A DNA stretch of 64,000 nt from Lachnospiraceae bacterium (lineage in GTDB: Bacteria; Bacillota; Clostridia; Lachnospirales; Lachnospiraceae): the NCBI GenBank assembly GCA_017439675.1, contig JAFSIQ010000009.1:1-64000 (forward strand). Direction: 5' to 3'. Position 1 is the first letter of the stretch; each line of letters starts with the position of its first letter. Under the pieces are notes generated by a model. That model saw only the letters and a list, made by a program, of their open reading frames with translations, did no database searches and was not told the DNA's origin. Both the position numbers and the translations under genes were made by a program. Shown piece by piece: positions 7,477-16,846 of this stretch.

Positions 7477-9700
7477 GGCAATTGATAAAACCTTTCAGTA
7501 TAAGATACCAGAAACAATGAGAGAGCGGATTCATGTGGGTGCCATGGTGAATATTCCTTTTGGTCGTGGTAATACGTTGCGCACGGGATATGTGGTTGCA
7601 CTTACCAACACACCGGAATTTGATGTGGCGAAGATGAAAGAAATTGATAGTCTTTGCACGAATAGCGTGGAGATTGAGAGTTCTCTCATCGAGTTGGCAG
7701 CATTTATGAAGGAACAATACGGCTCAACTACGATTCAGGCATTAAAAACGGTGATGCCCATTAAGGAAAAGGTGAAGGGGTTAACCCATAAAGAAGTGCG
7801 TCTTCTTGTAACTACGGAGGAAGCAAGGAAATATATTGCTCTTTACAAAAAGAAAAATGCGAAAGCGAAGGTTCGCCTGTTAAAGGAACTGATTGAGGAT
7901 AAGGTGATACCATTTTCACTGGTGACTGGAAAGCTTAACATTTCTTCAACTACCTTGCATGCTCTGGTTCATGACAAGGTAGTTGAGGTGGAGGAAGAGG
8001 GCTATTACAGAGATGTGATTAAAAATGAACTGGGCGAATCAGAGTTACCGGATACAAGTGTTATTGTTCCGAATGATGAGCAACAAGCAGTGATTGATAA
8101 GGTGATGGCTGATTACGAGGCTAGGAAACGGGAAACCTATCTGTTAAAGGGTATAACAGGTAGTGGAAAGACTCTTGTATATATTGAGATTATCGAACGC
8201 ATGATAGCCAAGGGCAAACAGGCGATTGTGCTGATTCCAGAAATTGCTCTCACCTATCAGACCGTGAAGCGATTCCGGAGACATTTTGGAGATAAGGTTA
8301 CCATTATGAATTCCAAGCTCAGCAAGGGAGAGCGGTACGACCAGTTTGAGAAGGCGAAAAATGGAGATGTATCTGTTATGATAGGGCCTCGTTCCGCATT
8401 GTTTGCACCATTTCGCAATTTGGGTGTAATTATTGTGGATGAGGAGCATGAAACTACCTACAAGAGCGAACAACCACCAAAGTATGATGCAAGAGAGGTT
8501 GCTATGGAACGGGCGAGAATGTCCGGTGCATTTGTTGTACTTGGTTCCGCCACGCCATCAGTGGAGTCCTATTACAATGCAATGGAAGGCAATTATCAAT
8601 TACTCACACTGACAAAGCGGGCGGTGGAGCAGGCAGCTTTAGCGGAGGTATCCGTGGTGGATATGCGTGAGGAGCTGAAAAAAGGGAATCGTAGTATCTT
8701 TAGTGACGAGTTAAAGACGTTGATTCAGGATAGATTAGAAAAGAAGCAGCAGATTATGCTGTTTTTGAACCGAAGAGGATTTGCAGGTTTTGTGTCCTGC
8801 AGAAGCTGCGGACATGTGTTCAAGTGTCCTCATTGCGATGTGTCGTTGACAGAGCATTTTACTGGCACACCAAATGCAAAACTCTCCTGTCACTATTGTG
8901 GTTATGAGATAAAGCGTCCACCAGAGTGTCCGAAATGTCATTCCAATATGATTGCAGGCTTTGGTCTTGGCACCCAAAAGGTGGAGGAATATGTAAAGAA
9001 AATGTTTCCACAGGCTAAAGTGCTTCGTATGGATGCAGATACCACCAAGAATAAGGATGCACATGAAACGATTTTGTCCCAGTTTGCTAATGGGGAAGCG
9101 GATATCATGGTGGGAACGCAGATGATTGTAAAGGGACATGACTTTTCTAATGTAACACTGGTGGGTGTGATTGCAGCAGATTTGACCTTGTTTGAAAATG
9201 ATTACAAGTCGGCAGAAAAGACCTTTGATTTGTTGACACAGGCAGCAGGACGTGCCGGAAGAGGTGACCGAAAGGGACAAGTTGTGATTCAGACTTATGC
9301 GCCGGACCACTATTGTATTGAAACGGCAGCGAAGCAGGATTACGATGCGTTCTACAAAGAGGAACGGGCATATCGTAAACTGTTATCCTATCCGCCATTC
9401 ACCAATGTGTTGGTGGTGTATATGGAGGATGACAACTATGAGGAATTGGTGAAGCTGTCCGAGGCATTAAAGACAATTTTCACTGCATGGGGAGCAGAGG
9501 AAAGGATACAAGTAATTGGTCCTTGCGATGCTACTATTGTGAAGATAAATGACAGATACCGTAGAGTTATTAATCTCAAACAGAAGGATTACGATGCCTT
9601 GGTGCGTATTAAGAATTTGACGGAAACATTTATTAAGAACCGAGAAGAATTCAAAAAATGTTATATCGCATTTGATTTTAATCCAACCCATTCTTATTAA
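7433..9700 (+). CDS. priA: Primosomal protein N' (replication restart helicase PriA)
   Basis: A 3'-5' superfamily 2 helicase that reloads the replisome at stalled forks. 755 residues, with N-terminal 3'BD domain (ADIIIDISHEAIDKTFQYKIP), Walker A GITGSGKTLVYIE, DEEH box VDEEHETTYKSEQPPKYDAR, the zinc-binding insert with paired CxxC motifs (CRSCGHVFKCPHC, CHYCGYEIKRPPECPKC), and motif V/VI GTQMIVKGHDF and TQAAGRAGRG. Start ATG 7433 follows GGAGG by 6 nt and lies inside murE. Confidence 0.97.
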   Translation: MLPEYADIIIDISHEAIDKTFQYKIPETMRERIHVGAMVNIPFGRGNTLRTGYVVALTNTPEFDVAKMKEIDSLCTNSVEIESSLIELAAFMKEQYGSTTIQALKTVMPIKEKVKGLTHKEVRLLVTTEEARKYIALYKKKNAKAKVRLLKELIEDKVIPFSLVTGKLNISSTTLHALVHDKVVEVEEEGYYRDVIKNELGESELPDTSVIVPNDEQQAVIDKVMADYEARKRETYLLKGITGSGKTLVYIEIIERMIAKGKQAIVLIPEIALTYQTVKRFRRHFGDKVTIMNSKLSKGERYDQFEKAKNGDVSVMIGPRSALFAPFRNLGVIIVDEEHETTYKSEQPPKYDAREVAMERARMSGAFVVLGSATPSVESYYNAMEGNYQLLTLTKRAVEQAALAEVSVVDMREELKKGNRSIFSDELKTLIQDRLEKKQQIMLFLNRRGFAGFVSCRSCGHVFKCPHCDVSLTEHFTGTPNAKLSCHYCGYEIKRPPECPKCHSNMIAGFGLGTQKVEEYVKKMFPQAKVLRMDADTTKNKDAHETILSQFANGEADIMVGTQMIVKGHDFSNVTLVGVIAADLTLFENDYKSAEKTFDLLTQAAGRAGRGDRKGQVVIQTYAPDHYCIETAAKQDYDAFYKEERAYRKLLSYPPFTNVLVVYMEDDNYEELVKLSEALKTIFTAWGAEERIQVIGPCDATIVKINDRYRRVINLKQKDYDALVRIKNLTETFIKNREEFKKCYIAFDFNPTHSY

Positions 9701-9749
9701 AGGAATCGATTATGTCAATGAAAGAGAGTCTTAGAAACATTTAGGTAGG

Positions 9750-9778
9750 ATGACAGAACCTAGATTTTGTGGTATGCT
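9750..9778 (+). promoter_or_regulatory. Possible SigA promoter upstream of def
   Basis: ATGACA (9750-9755), 17-nt spacer, TATGCT (9773-9778), in the 129-nt gap between priA and def. The match is moderate, and def may also be read from upstream. Confidence 0.4.
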
Positions 9779-9829
9779 TGCAAAGGTGAAGGAAACAAAA
9801 ATAAAAACAACGAAAAAGAGGAGAATACA

Positions 9830-10318
9830 ATGGCACTTAGACAAGTTCGTGTAGACGGTGATGATATTTTAAGAAAAAAATGCAAAGAGGTAAAGGAAGT
9901 TACAGAACGAACAAGAATCTTAATTGATGATATGTTTGAAACTATGTATGAAACCAATGGAGTGGGGCTCGCAGCGCCTCAGGTTGGTATCTTAAAGCGA
10001 ATTGTGGTAATTGATGTGGATTACGAGACACCACTTGTATTGATTAACCCAGTGATTATTGAAAAGTCAGGCGAACAGACAGGAGATGAGGGATGTTTAA
10101 GCATTCCAGGTAAGGTTGCGACGGTGACTAGACCATTTCATGTGGTTTGTAGATGCTTCAATGAGAATATGGAAGAGATTGAAATTGAAGGTGAGGGTTT
10201 ACTTGCCAGAGCAATCTGCCATGAGTTAGACCATTTAGAGGGCATTTTGTATAAGGATGTGGCAGATGGACCACTTCGTGACGTACAGTATGATGAGGAC
10301 GAGGAAGACGAGGAGTAG
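9830..10318 (+). CDS. def: Peptide deformylase
   Basis: Removes the formyl group from N-terminal Met of new proteins. 162 residues with all three metal-site motifs: GVGLAAPQVG, EGCLSIPG (Cys ligand) and HELDHLEG (two His ligands and catalytic Glu). The N-terminus is MALRQVRVDGDDILRKKCKEV, with ATG at 9830 after AGAGGAGA; an earlier in-frame ATG at 9767 would add a non-conserved Lys/Asn-rich stretch and is rejected. The C-terminus is acidic. Placed before fmt, its pathway partner. Confidence 0.96.
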   Translation: MALRQVRVDGDDILRKKCKEVKEVTERTRILIDDMFETMYETNGVGLAAPQVGILKRIVVIDVDYETPLVLINPVIIEKSGEQTGDEGCLSIPGKVATVTRPFHVVCRCFNENMEEIEIEGEGLLARAICHELDHLEGILYKDVADGPLRDVQYDEDEEDEE

Positions 10319-10434
10319 ATGTTGGTGGTTCAGAGCAAGCGGAATCATAGAAAATAACATCAAATGCTTGGAGGAGCCTCTGAATTATTATACAAATGTT
10401 TTAGTATAAAGAAGTGAAACAAGGTGGTGACAAT

Positions 10435-11388
10435 ATGAGAGTGGTTTATATGGGAACACCGGATTTTGCGGTGGATACTTTGGACGCGATTGTAAGGGCT
10501 GGTCATGAGGTTTTGATGGTGGTAACCCAGCCGGATAAGGCAAAGGGAAGGGGTAAGAAGCTTCAATACACACCGGTTAAGGAAAAGGCGTTAGAGCATG
10601 GATTGTTGGTTTCTCAGCCGGAGAAAGTGAGAGAAGAGTCTTTTATGGAAGAGTTGGAGGTGCTGGCACCAGATGTGATAGTCGTGGTTGCCTTCGGTCA
10701 GATATTACCAGAGAGAATTTTGAATATTCCAAAGTATGGTTGTATCAACGTACATGCATCCTTACTTCCTGCTTACAGGGGGGCAGCTCCAATCCAGTGG
10801 GCAGTGATTGATGGTCTTTCCGAGAGTGGTGTCACTACTATGTACATGGAAAAGGGCTTGGATACTGGAGATATTATTGAACAAAGTCATCTTACTCTAG
10901 CGGAGGATGAAACAGGTGGTTCGCTGTTTGACCGTTTGGCAAAGGAAGGGGCAACCCTATTGCTTTCTACATTAGAGAAGTTAGAGGCAGGTACGGCAAC
11001 TAGAACAAAACAGGATGACAGTAAAAGTAGCTATGCAAAGATGCTGACAAAGGATATGGGTAACTTGGACTTTGCAAAGGATGCGGTAATTTTGGAGCGA
11101 TTGATTCGTGGTCTTAATCCGTGGCCAAGTGCATATACAAGATTAAAGGATAAAACCCTTAAGGTGTATGTGGCAAAAGTGATAAATGAGGAGCAGACAT
11201 TGAAGCTATCGGCGAATGCTGTAACGCCGGGAACCGTTATTGCAGTGGATAAGAAGAGTTTTACTGTGCGCTGTGGAATCGGTGCATTGCAGATTTTGAA
11301 TTTGCAGTTAGAGGGAAAGAAGCGTATGGACACAGCAGCATTTCTACTTGGGTATAAGATAGAGATGGGAGATGTCCTTGGAGAATAA
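10435..11388 (+). CDS. fmt: Methionyl-tRNA formyltransferase
   Basis: Formylates initiator Met-tRNA using 10-formyl-tetrahydrofolate. 317 residues starting MRVVYMGTPDFAV, with the catalytic NVHASLLPAYRGAAPIQWAV block and the later C-terminal OB-like domain with WPSAYTRLKDKTLKVY. ATG at 10435 follows AAGGTGGTGA; the in-frame ATG at 10414 is upstream of this site and not conserved. Coupled with def by position. Confidence 0.96.
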   Translation: MRVVYMGTPDFAVDTLDAIVRAGHEVLMVVTQPDKAKGRGKKLQYTPVKEKALEHGLLVSQPEKVREESFMEELEVLAPDVIVVVAFGQILPERILNIPKYGCINVHASLLPAYRGAAPIQWAVIDGLSESGVTTMYMEKGLDTGDIIEQSHLTLAEDETGGSLFDRLAKEGATLLLSTLEKLEAGTATRTKQDDSKSSYAKMLTKDMGNLDFAKDAVILERLIRGLNPWPSAYTRLKDKTLKVYVAKVINEEQTLKLSANAVTPGTVIAVDKKSFTVRCGIGALQILNLQLEGKKRMDTAAFLLGYKIEMGDVLGE

Positions 11389-11410
11389 TAAAGGAGCCGG
11401 TAATTAGAAA

Positions 11411-12814
11411 ATGGCAGAACGAGAGAATACGAGACTTCTGGCGTTAGAGGTCTTAGTGGATGCGGAAAAAAAGAATAGTTTTGTGAAGGATGCGTTGCAT
11501 AAGCTTTTGTTTCAGAAGCAGTTTTTGAGCAAACAGGATAGGGCATTTATTACCCGTTTGGTGGAGGGTGTGACAGAACAGCAGGTTCGTCTGGACTACA
11601 TCATCAATCAGGTGAGTGGTACACCAGTGAACAAATGCAAACCAGTGATTCGCTGTATTCTTCGAATGGCAGTGTACCAGATATTCTATATGGATGCGAT
11701 TCCGAGCTCGGCTGCCTGTGATGAGGCGGTGAAATTAGCGAAGAAAAAGGGATTTCGTAATTTGACTGGCCTTGTAAATGGTGTGTTGCGCAATGTGGAG
11801 CGCAACAAGGACAACCTTGTCTTTCCGTCGAAGGAGAAGGACAGAAAGTTATATTATTCCGTAACCTATTCTATGCCGGTATGGCTTGTGGAGTGCATGC
11901 TTAGTTGGTATGGGGAGGAACAGACGGAAACAATTCTTAAGTCATCCATAGAGGAGGATGATTTGACCATAAGAGTCAATGGTTTGAAGATTGCGAAGGA
12001 TGATTTGAGAACCAAGCTTTCCAAACAGGGCATAACGGTTTTGGATGGCTGTTATGTGGAGGAAGCACTTCGGTTACAAAATATTAACTATGTTGGAAGA
12101 ACGCCAGGATTTCGTCAGGGTGAGTTCTTCGTGCAGGATGAAAGCTCTATGTTACTATACCACATAGCAGCACCGGATAAGGAGTTAGAGCAGTTGAGTC
12201 AATCGGGTGTGGCAACACCGCACTTGCAACTCCTAGATTTGTGCGCAGCCCCTGGTGGAAAATGTACACATTTTGCCCAGATGCTTGGTGACAGTGCAAG
12301 AATAGAGGCAAGAGATTTATCAGAGAAAAAAGTAGACCTAATCAAAGAAAATATTGAGCGATTGGGTCTTGATAATATAGAAACAGTTGTGTGGGATGCC
12401 TTGGTGCCAGATAGAGAGAAGAGTGAGTTTGCGGACATAGTGATTGCAGACTTGCCGTGCTCCGGACTTGGAATTGCTTCTAAGAAAAATGATATCAAAT
12501 ATCATTTATCTAAGGAGCAGTTATTAGACCTTGCCAATTTGCAAAGGACCATTTTAACCAATGCAGCGTCCTATGTGAAGCCGGGGGGTATTTTGCTTTA
12601 CAGCACCTGTACCATCAACCCGGAGGAGAATGTGGAAAATGCAAGATGGTTTTTGGAGCATTTTGACTTTGAAGCAGAAGACATCACCGAACATGTGCCG
12701 CAGAAGCTACAAGGAAGTATGATTGATAAGAATATGCTTCAGCTTTTGCCGGGATTGGTGGAATGTGATGGCTTTTTTATTGCGAAGTTCCGCAAATGTA
12801 GAGTTGTAGAATAG
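11411..12814 (+). CDS. rsmB: 16S rRNA (cytosine-967-C5)-methyltransferase RsmB/Sun
   Basis: 467 residues: an N-terminal NusB-like RNA-binding domain (residues 1-140) followed by a SAM-dependent methyltransferase. Motifs seen are DLCAAPGGKCTHFAQML (SAM loop), ADLPCSGLGI with one catalytic Cys, and YSTCTINPEENV with the second Cys of the RNA m5C family. Lies 22 nt after fmt with a ribosome site AAAGGAG. Standard neighbour in the priA-to-thiN cluster. Confidence 0.94.
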   Translation: MAERENTRLLALEVLVDAEKKNSFVKDALHKLLFQKQFLSKQDRAFITRLVEGVTEQQVRLDYIINQVSGTPVNKCKPVIRCILRMAVYQIFYMDAIPSSAACDEAVKLAKKKGFRNLTGLVNGVLRNVERNKDNLVFPSKEKDRKLYYSVTYSMPVWLVECMLSWYGEEQTETILKSSIEEDDLTIRVNGLKIAKDDLRTKLSKQGITVLDGCYVEEALRLQNINYVGRTPGFRQGEFFVQDESSMLLYHIAAPDKELEQLSQSGVATPHLQLLDLCAAPGGKCTHFAQMLGDSARIEARDLSEKKVDLIKENIERLGLDNIETVVWDALVPDREKSEFADIVIADLPCSGLGIASKKNDIKYHLSKEQLLDLANLQRTILTNAASYVKPGGILLYSTCTINPEENVENARWFLEHFDFEAEDITEHVPQKLQGSMIDKNMLQLLPGLVECDGFFIAKFRKCRVVE

Positions 12815-12906
12815 TTGTGTAGTTTACGAAATGCTATCTATGGATGCATATTACATGGAATGAGATACGAATTGATTGCACAAGTTGGAATCGTTGGGAG
12901 AAGATT

Positions 12907-13947
12907 ATGGATATCAAGTCGATGACATTGTCAGAGTTAACTGAATATATTGTAAGTAAGGGATATCCCAAATTCCGTGCCAAGCAAATCTATGAGTGGT
13001 GCCATGTGAAGGTGGTGCGTAACGTGAATGAGATGAGTAACCTTCCAAAGGACATGAAAGCTTTTTTGGCAGATTCCCTTGTGTCACTGGAAGTCGTGGA
13101 GTGTCTGGAATCCAAGATGGATGGAACGAAAAAGTTTGTGTTCCGTCTTGGTGATGGCAACGTGATTGAAAGTGTATTTATGCCATACAAACACGGAAAT
13201 TCTGTGTGTATTTCCTCTCAGGCAGGATGCAGGATGGGATGTCGTTTTTGTGCTTCCACTCTGATGGGACTTGCAAGAAATCTGACAGCATCCGAGATGC
13301 TAGACCAGATATATGCCATTACCTATCTCACAGGGGAGAGAGTTTCCAATGTGGTGGTGATGGGAACCGGTGAACCCTTGGACAACTATGACAATTTGTG
13401 CCGCTTTATAGAGCTGCTTACCAATGAGGATGGTCTTCACATTAGCCAGAGAAATATAACGGTGTCAAGCTGTGGATTAGTTCCAGAGATATACCGGTTG
13501 GCAGACGAGGGCTTTGCAATCACATTTGCGCTATCTCTTCATGCACCAAACGATGAGAAACGCAAGGCGTTGATGCCGATTGCCAACAAGTACAGCATCA
13601 AGGAAGTATTGGCAGCGTGTAAATACTATTTTGAAAAGACAGGGAGAAGGATTACCTTCGAGTATTCTTTGGTGGCAGGTGAAAATGATACCAGACAGGA
13701 CGCACAGGAGCTGTCTGCATTGCTAAAGGGATTTCCCTGCCATGTGAATTTGATACCAGTGAATCCGATTAAGGAGAGAGACTACAAAAGAGCAGACCAG
13801 CATTCTGTTGAGAAATTTAAAAATATGCTTGAAAAAAACGCAATAAATGCTACAATCAGAAGAGGTATGGGTAAAGATATTGACGCTGCCTGTGGACAGC
13901 TTCGAAAGACCTATATGGAATCGACAGACAAAGGAGGAACCCGATGA
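12907..13947 (+). CDS. rlmN: Dual-specificity 23S rRNA/tRNA adenine-C2 methyltransferase RlmN
   Basis: Radical-SAM enzyme that methylates A2503 of 23S rRNA and A37 of some tRNAs. 346 residues starting MDIKSMTLSELTEYI. The radical-SAM cluster motif is CRMGCRFC, and the C-terminal GMGKDIDAACGQL holds the second methyl-carrying Cys. ATG at 12907 follows GGGAG; the frame is open upstream to an ATG at 12844, but that extension is not family-like. The stop overlaps the prpC start (ATGA). Confidence 0.96.
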   Translation: MDIKSMTLSELTEYIVSKGYPKFRAKQIYEWCHVKVVRNVNEMSNLPKDMKAFLADSLVSLEVVECLESKMDGTKKFVFRLGDGNVIESVFMPYKHGNSVCISSQAGCRMGCRFCASTLMGLARNLTASEMLDQIYAITYLTGERVSNVVVMGTGEPLDNYDNLCRFIELLTNEDGLHISQRNITVSSCGLVPEIYRLADEGFAITFALSLHAPNDEKRKALMPIANKYSIKEVLAACKYYFEKTGRRITFEYSLVAGENDTRQDAQELSALLKGFPCHVNLIPVNPIKERDYKRADQHSVEKFKNMLEKNAINATIRRGMGKDIDAACGQLRKTYMESTDKGGTR

Positions 13948-14678
13948 TATCCTATGGAAAAACAGATATAGGCATGGTTAGAAGTGTGAATCAGGATAGC
14001 ATTTTCTTTTCTGATAGAAGCATCGGTAATCTCCCGAATCTATACATTGTAGCAGATGGAATGGGAGGACATCAGGCCGGCGATTATGCATCCGCTCATG
14101 CGGTGTCTTGGTTTGTGGACTATGTCAGACAATGTGAATATAAGAATCCCATTACCATATTGAAAACGGGAATTGCGAGAATCAATGATATGCTGTTAGA
14201 GCAGTCTTCCCAACATAGCGAGCTGAAGGGCATGGGAACTACGTTTGTAATAGCGGTCATTTTACAGGATAAGATGTATGTTGCCAATATTGGTGACAGC
14301 AGGTTATATGTCATGGGTGAGGAAGCCAGACAGGTTACCTTAGACCATTCATTAGTGGAGGAATTGATTCGAACCGGACAGTTAGACCGAAGAAGGGTAA
14401 GATTTCATCCGGAGAAGAACATTATAACAAGAGCGTTAGGAACTGGCAGAGAAGCCGTACCGGACTTTTTTGAAATCATATTACAGGAAAATGAAAAAGT
14501 ATTATTATGTACCGATGGATTGACCAATATGATTGAAGATGATGAAATTAGGGACATTGTAATGCAGAAGCAATTTATAGATAAGATTTGTGAACAGTTG
14601 ATAGAACGAGCCAATTACTATGGTGGAAAAGATAACATTGGTGTAATAGTAATCGAGCAAGTTTTGAATGAGGTGTGA
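13944..14678 (+). CDS. prpC: PP2C-family Ser/Thr phosphatase (PrpC/Stp)
   Basis: Reverses phosphorylation by the kinase encoded next. 244 residues with the PP2C metal-binding motifs: VNQDS (N-terminal Asp), VADGMGGHQAGD, IGDSRLY, CTDGLTNM and GGKDNIGVI. Starts inside the rlmN stop codon with AAAGGAGGA upstream. Gene pairing with a PASTA kinase is the rule in Firmicutes. Confidence 0.96.
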   Translation: MISYGKTDIGMVRSVNQDSIFFSDRSIGNLPNLYIVADGMGGHQAGDYASAHAVSWFVDYVRQCEYKNPITILKTGIARINDMLLEQSSQHSELKGMGTTFVIAVILQDKMYVANIGDSRLYVMGEEARQVTLDHSLVEELIRTGQLDRRRVRFHPEKNIITRALGTGREAVPDFFEIILQENEKVLLCTDGLTNMIEDDEIRDIVMQKQFIDKICEQLIERANYYGGKDNIGVIVIEQVLNEV

Positions 14679-14680
14679 GT

Positions 14681-16846
14681 ATGTTTGTAGAAGGAATGAT
14701 AATTCAAAATAGATATGAAATTATTGAAGAAGTCGGTTCTGGCGGAATGTCAGTGGTTTACAAGGCAAAATGCCATGTGTTGAATCGTTTTGTTGCAATC
14801 AAGGTGTTGAAACCGGAATTTAGTGATGACACAAGTTTTGTGAATAAGTTCCGCATTGAGGCACAGTCTGCAGCAGGACTTTCTCATCCAAACATTGTGA
14901 ATGTGTTTGATGTTGGTGAGGAAAACGGGTTCCATTATATTGTAATGGAGTTAGTAGAGGGAATTACATTAAAGGAATATATTCAACAAAATGGTAGATT
15001 GCCATATGCAACTGCCTTGGATTTTATCACACAGATTTGTGCTGGTATCGAGGTTGCTCATGAGAACAATACGATTCATAGAGATATTAAACCTCAGAAT
15101 ATCATTGTGTCCCGCAATGGTACTTTGAAGGTGACTGATTTCGGTATTGCAAAGGCTGCCACCTCTAATACGATTGCATCTAGTGCTATGGGAAGCGTCC
15201 ATTACATATCTCCAGAACAGGCGAGAGGGGGATATTCCGATGAGCGTTCCGATATTTATTCCTTAGGTATTACACTTTATGAAATGCTTACCGGGCGTGT
15301 TCCATTTGAAGGCGAGAATAATGTAACAGTTGCGTTAATGCATATCCAGAGTGAGATGATTCCGCCGAGAGAGTATTATCCAGATATTCCGTATGGTATT
15401 GAAAAGATTGTTATGAAGGCAACACAGAAGAAGCCGGAGAAGCGTTATCTTACAACCAATGCTATGTTGGCAGACTTGCATTTAATTGCAGTGGATCCGA
15501 ATGCCAATGTGGGGGTTGTGGGTATGGTTATGTCTAGCAGTGCACCTACCATTCAGATTTCAGAGGAAGAGATGGCGATTATCAAAACCTCTTCCATGAA
15601 TCAGCAGGAAGGATTATCTGTATTCCCTGTGAGCAGAACGAATACAGAGTTAGAGGAAGCAAATGCTGCTTTAGATAGTCTATATGATGATATTGATGAG
15701 TATGAAAATGACGAAGATTATGATAGAGAGGATGATGATGACAGGGAGATGGTAGCCGGAGATATCGATCCGAAGATGGAAAAGCTTGTTACCATTGGAG
15801 CGATTGCTGCAACCATTATTATTGCAATCATCATTATCGTAGCAGTTTCTTCTATTACGGGCATCTTTAAGAAGGACCCAGCAACCACGGAAGCGGCCAC
15901 AACCTCTGAGAGTACAGAGACTGTGGGCGATGGTATCATGCCAGATGTTGTGGGTTATCCAGAGGAAGAAGCTTTGGAAATGTTAGATGAAGCGGGTATT
16001 CCTTATGACATTGAAAGAGAGTATTCGGATGCATTTGAGGAGGGTGTTGTCATCAGCCAGAGTGTTCGTAAGGGCGAAGAGGTCGAAGAGGGTGACCGTG
16101 TTAAGATTGTTATCAGTAAGGGCATTGAAGAAGTGGAGGTTCCTTCTGTTGTGGATATGACAGAAGAAAATGCAACCACGACCTTAACCAATGCGGGCTT
16201 TGTAGTGGAAGTAGATGAGGAGTATGATGAGGAGGTCGAAGAGGGTACTGTAATTAGTCAGACTCCAGGTGGTAATACAATGGCAGCAAAAGGTTCTACT
16301 GTTACGATTGTAGTGAGTAAGGGAGAAGAAGTGAAGGTTGCCAAGGTGCCGAACTTGAAAAAGAAGACAGTGACAGAAGCAGAGGAATTATTGTCTGAGG
16401 CAAACTTAAAGCTTGGTACTGTGAATCAGGAATACCATGATACTATTCCGGAAGGTAAGGTTATCCGACAAAGTGTCGAGGCAGGATTGGAAGTAAAGGA
16501 AGGTACAGAGGTTGGGATTACCATTAGTAAGGGAAAAGAGCCTACAACCACCACCTACACAGCATCTTTCTCGGGCTCTATTACTAATGCAAGCTATGCG
16601 TTTGAAGAAGGAGAACAGGTATATGTGACTCTTGTATTGAAGGTTGGAGAGGCATCTTATACTTTGCTGGAGAATTATTATGTGGAAGCATCCTTCCCAA
16701 TTCAGCTCGCGGATATTCCGAATATTGAAGGTTTGACTTCGAATCAGGCAACGTTAGTGTACAGTGTGAAGGATGAGAATGGTAATGATATTACTGGTAA
16801 TTTCACGTCCTCTGGACAGGCAAAGCTAAAGGCAGTGGAGCAGTAA
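14681..16846 (+). CDS. prkC: PASTA-domain membrane Ser/Thr protein kinase (PrkC/Stk1)
   Basis: 721 residues. The cytoplasmic kinase (about 1-265) has the Gly loop GSGGMSVVYKAK, catalytic Lys in VAIKVLK, HRDIKPQN, DFGIAKA and SPEQARGGYSDERSDIYSLG. An acidic linker rich in Asp/Glu follows, then a transmembrane helix near 368-392. Outside are three PASTA repeats (about 417-480, 482-548, 552-621), each ending in a VxIxxSKG-like strand, which bind muropeptides, and a 100-residue C-terminal beta-rich tail of unknown role. ATG at 14681 is 2 nt after the prpC stop; a GTG at 14675 is less likely. Likely monitors cell-wall state. Confidence 0.96.
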   Translation: MFVEGMIIQNRYEIIEEVGSGGMSVVYKAKCHVLNRFVAIKVLKPEFSDDTSFVNKFRIEAQSAAGLSHPNIVNVFDVGEENGFHYIVMELVEGITLKEYIQQNGRLPYATALDFITQICAGIEVAHENNTIHRDIKPQNIIVSRNGTLKVTDFGIAKAATSNTIASSAMGSVHYISPEQARGGYSDERSDIYSLGITLYEMLTGRVPFEGENNVTVALMHIQSEMIPPREYYPDIPYGIEKIVMKATQKKPEKRYLTTNAMLADLHLIAVDPNANVGVVGMVMSSSAPTIQISEEEMAIIKTSSMNQQEGLSVFPVSRTNTELEEANAALDSLYDDIDEYENDEDYDREDDDDREMVAGDIDPKMEKLVTIGAIAATIIIAIIIIVAVSSITGIFKKDPATTEAATTSESTETVGDGIMPDVVGYPEEEALEMLDEAGIPYDIEREYSDAFEEGVVISQSVRKGEEVEEGDRVKIVISKGIEEVEVPSVVDMTEENATTTLTNAGFVVEVDEEYDEEVEEGTVISQTPGGNTMAAKGSTVTIVVSKGEEVKVAKVPNLKKKTVTEAEELLSEANLKLGTVNQEYHDTIPEGKVIRQSVEAGLEVKEGTEVGITISKGKEPTTTTYTASFSGSITNASYAFEEGEQVYVTLVLKVGEASYTLLENYYVEASFPIQLADIPNIEGLTSNQATLVYSVKDENGNDITGNFTSSGQAKLKAVEQ

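Noticed and set aside
8735..9310. 191-residue frame on the minus strand inside priA
   Set aside because: Lies wholly within the conserved PriA helicase core; composition typical of a shadow frame with many Cys and His.
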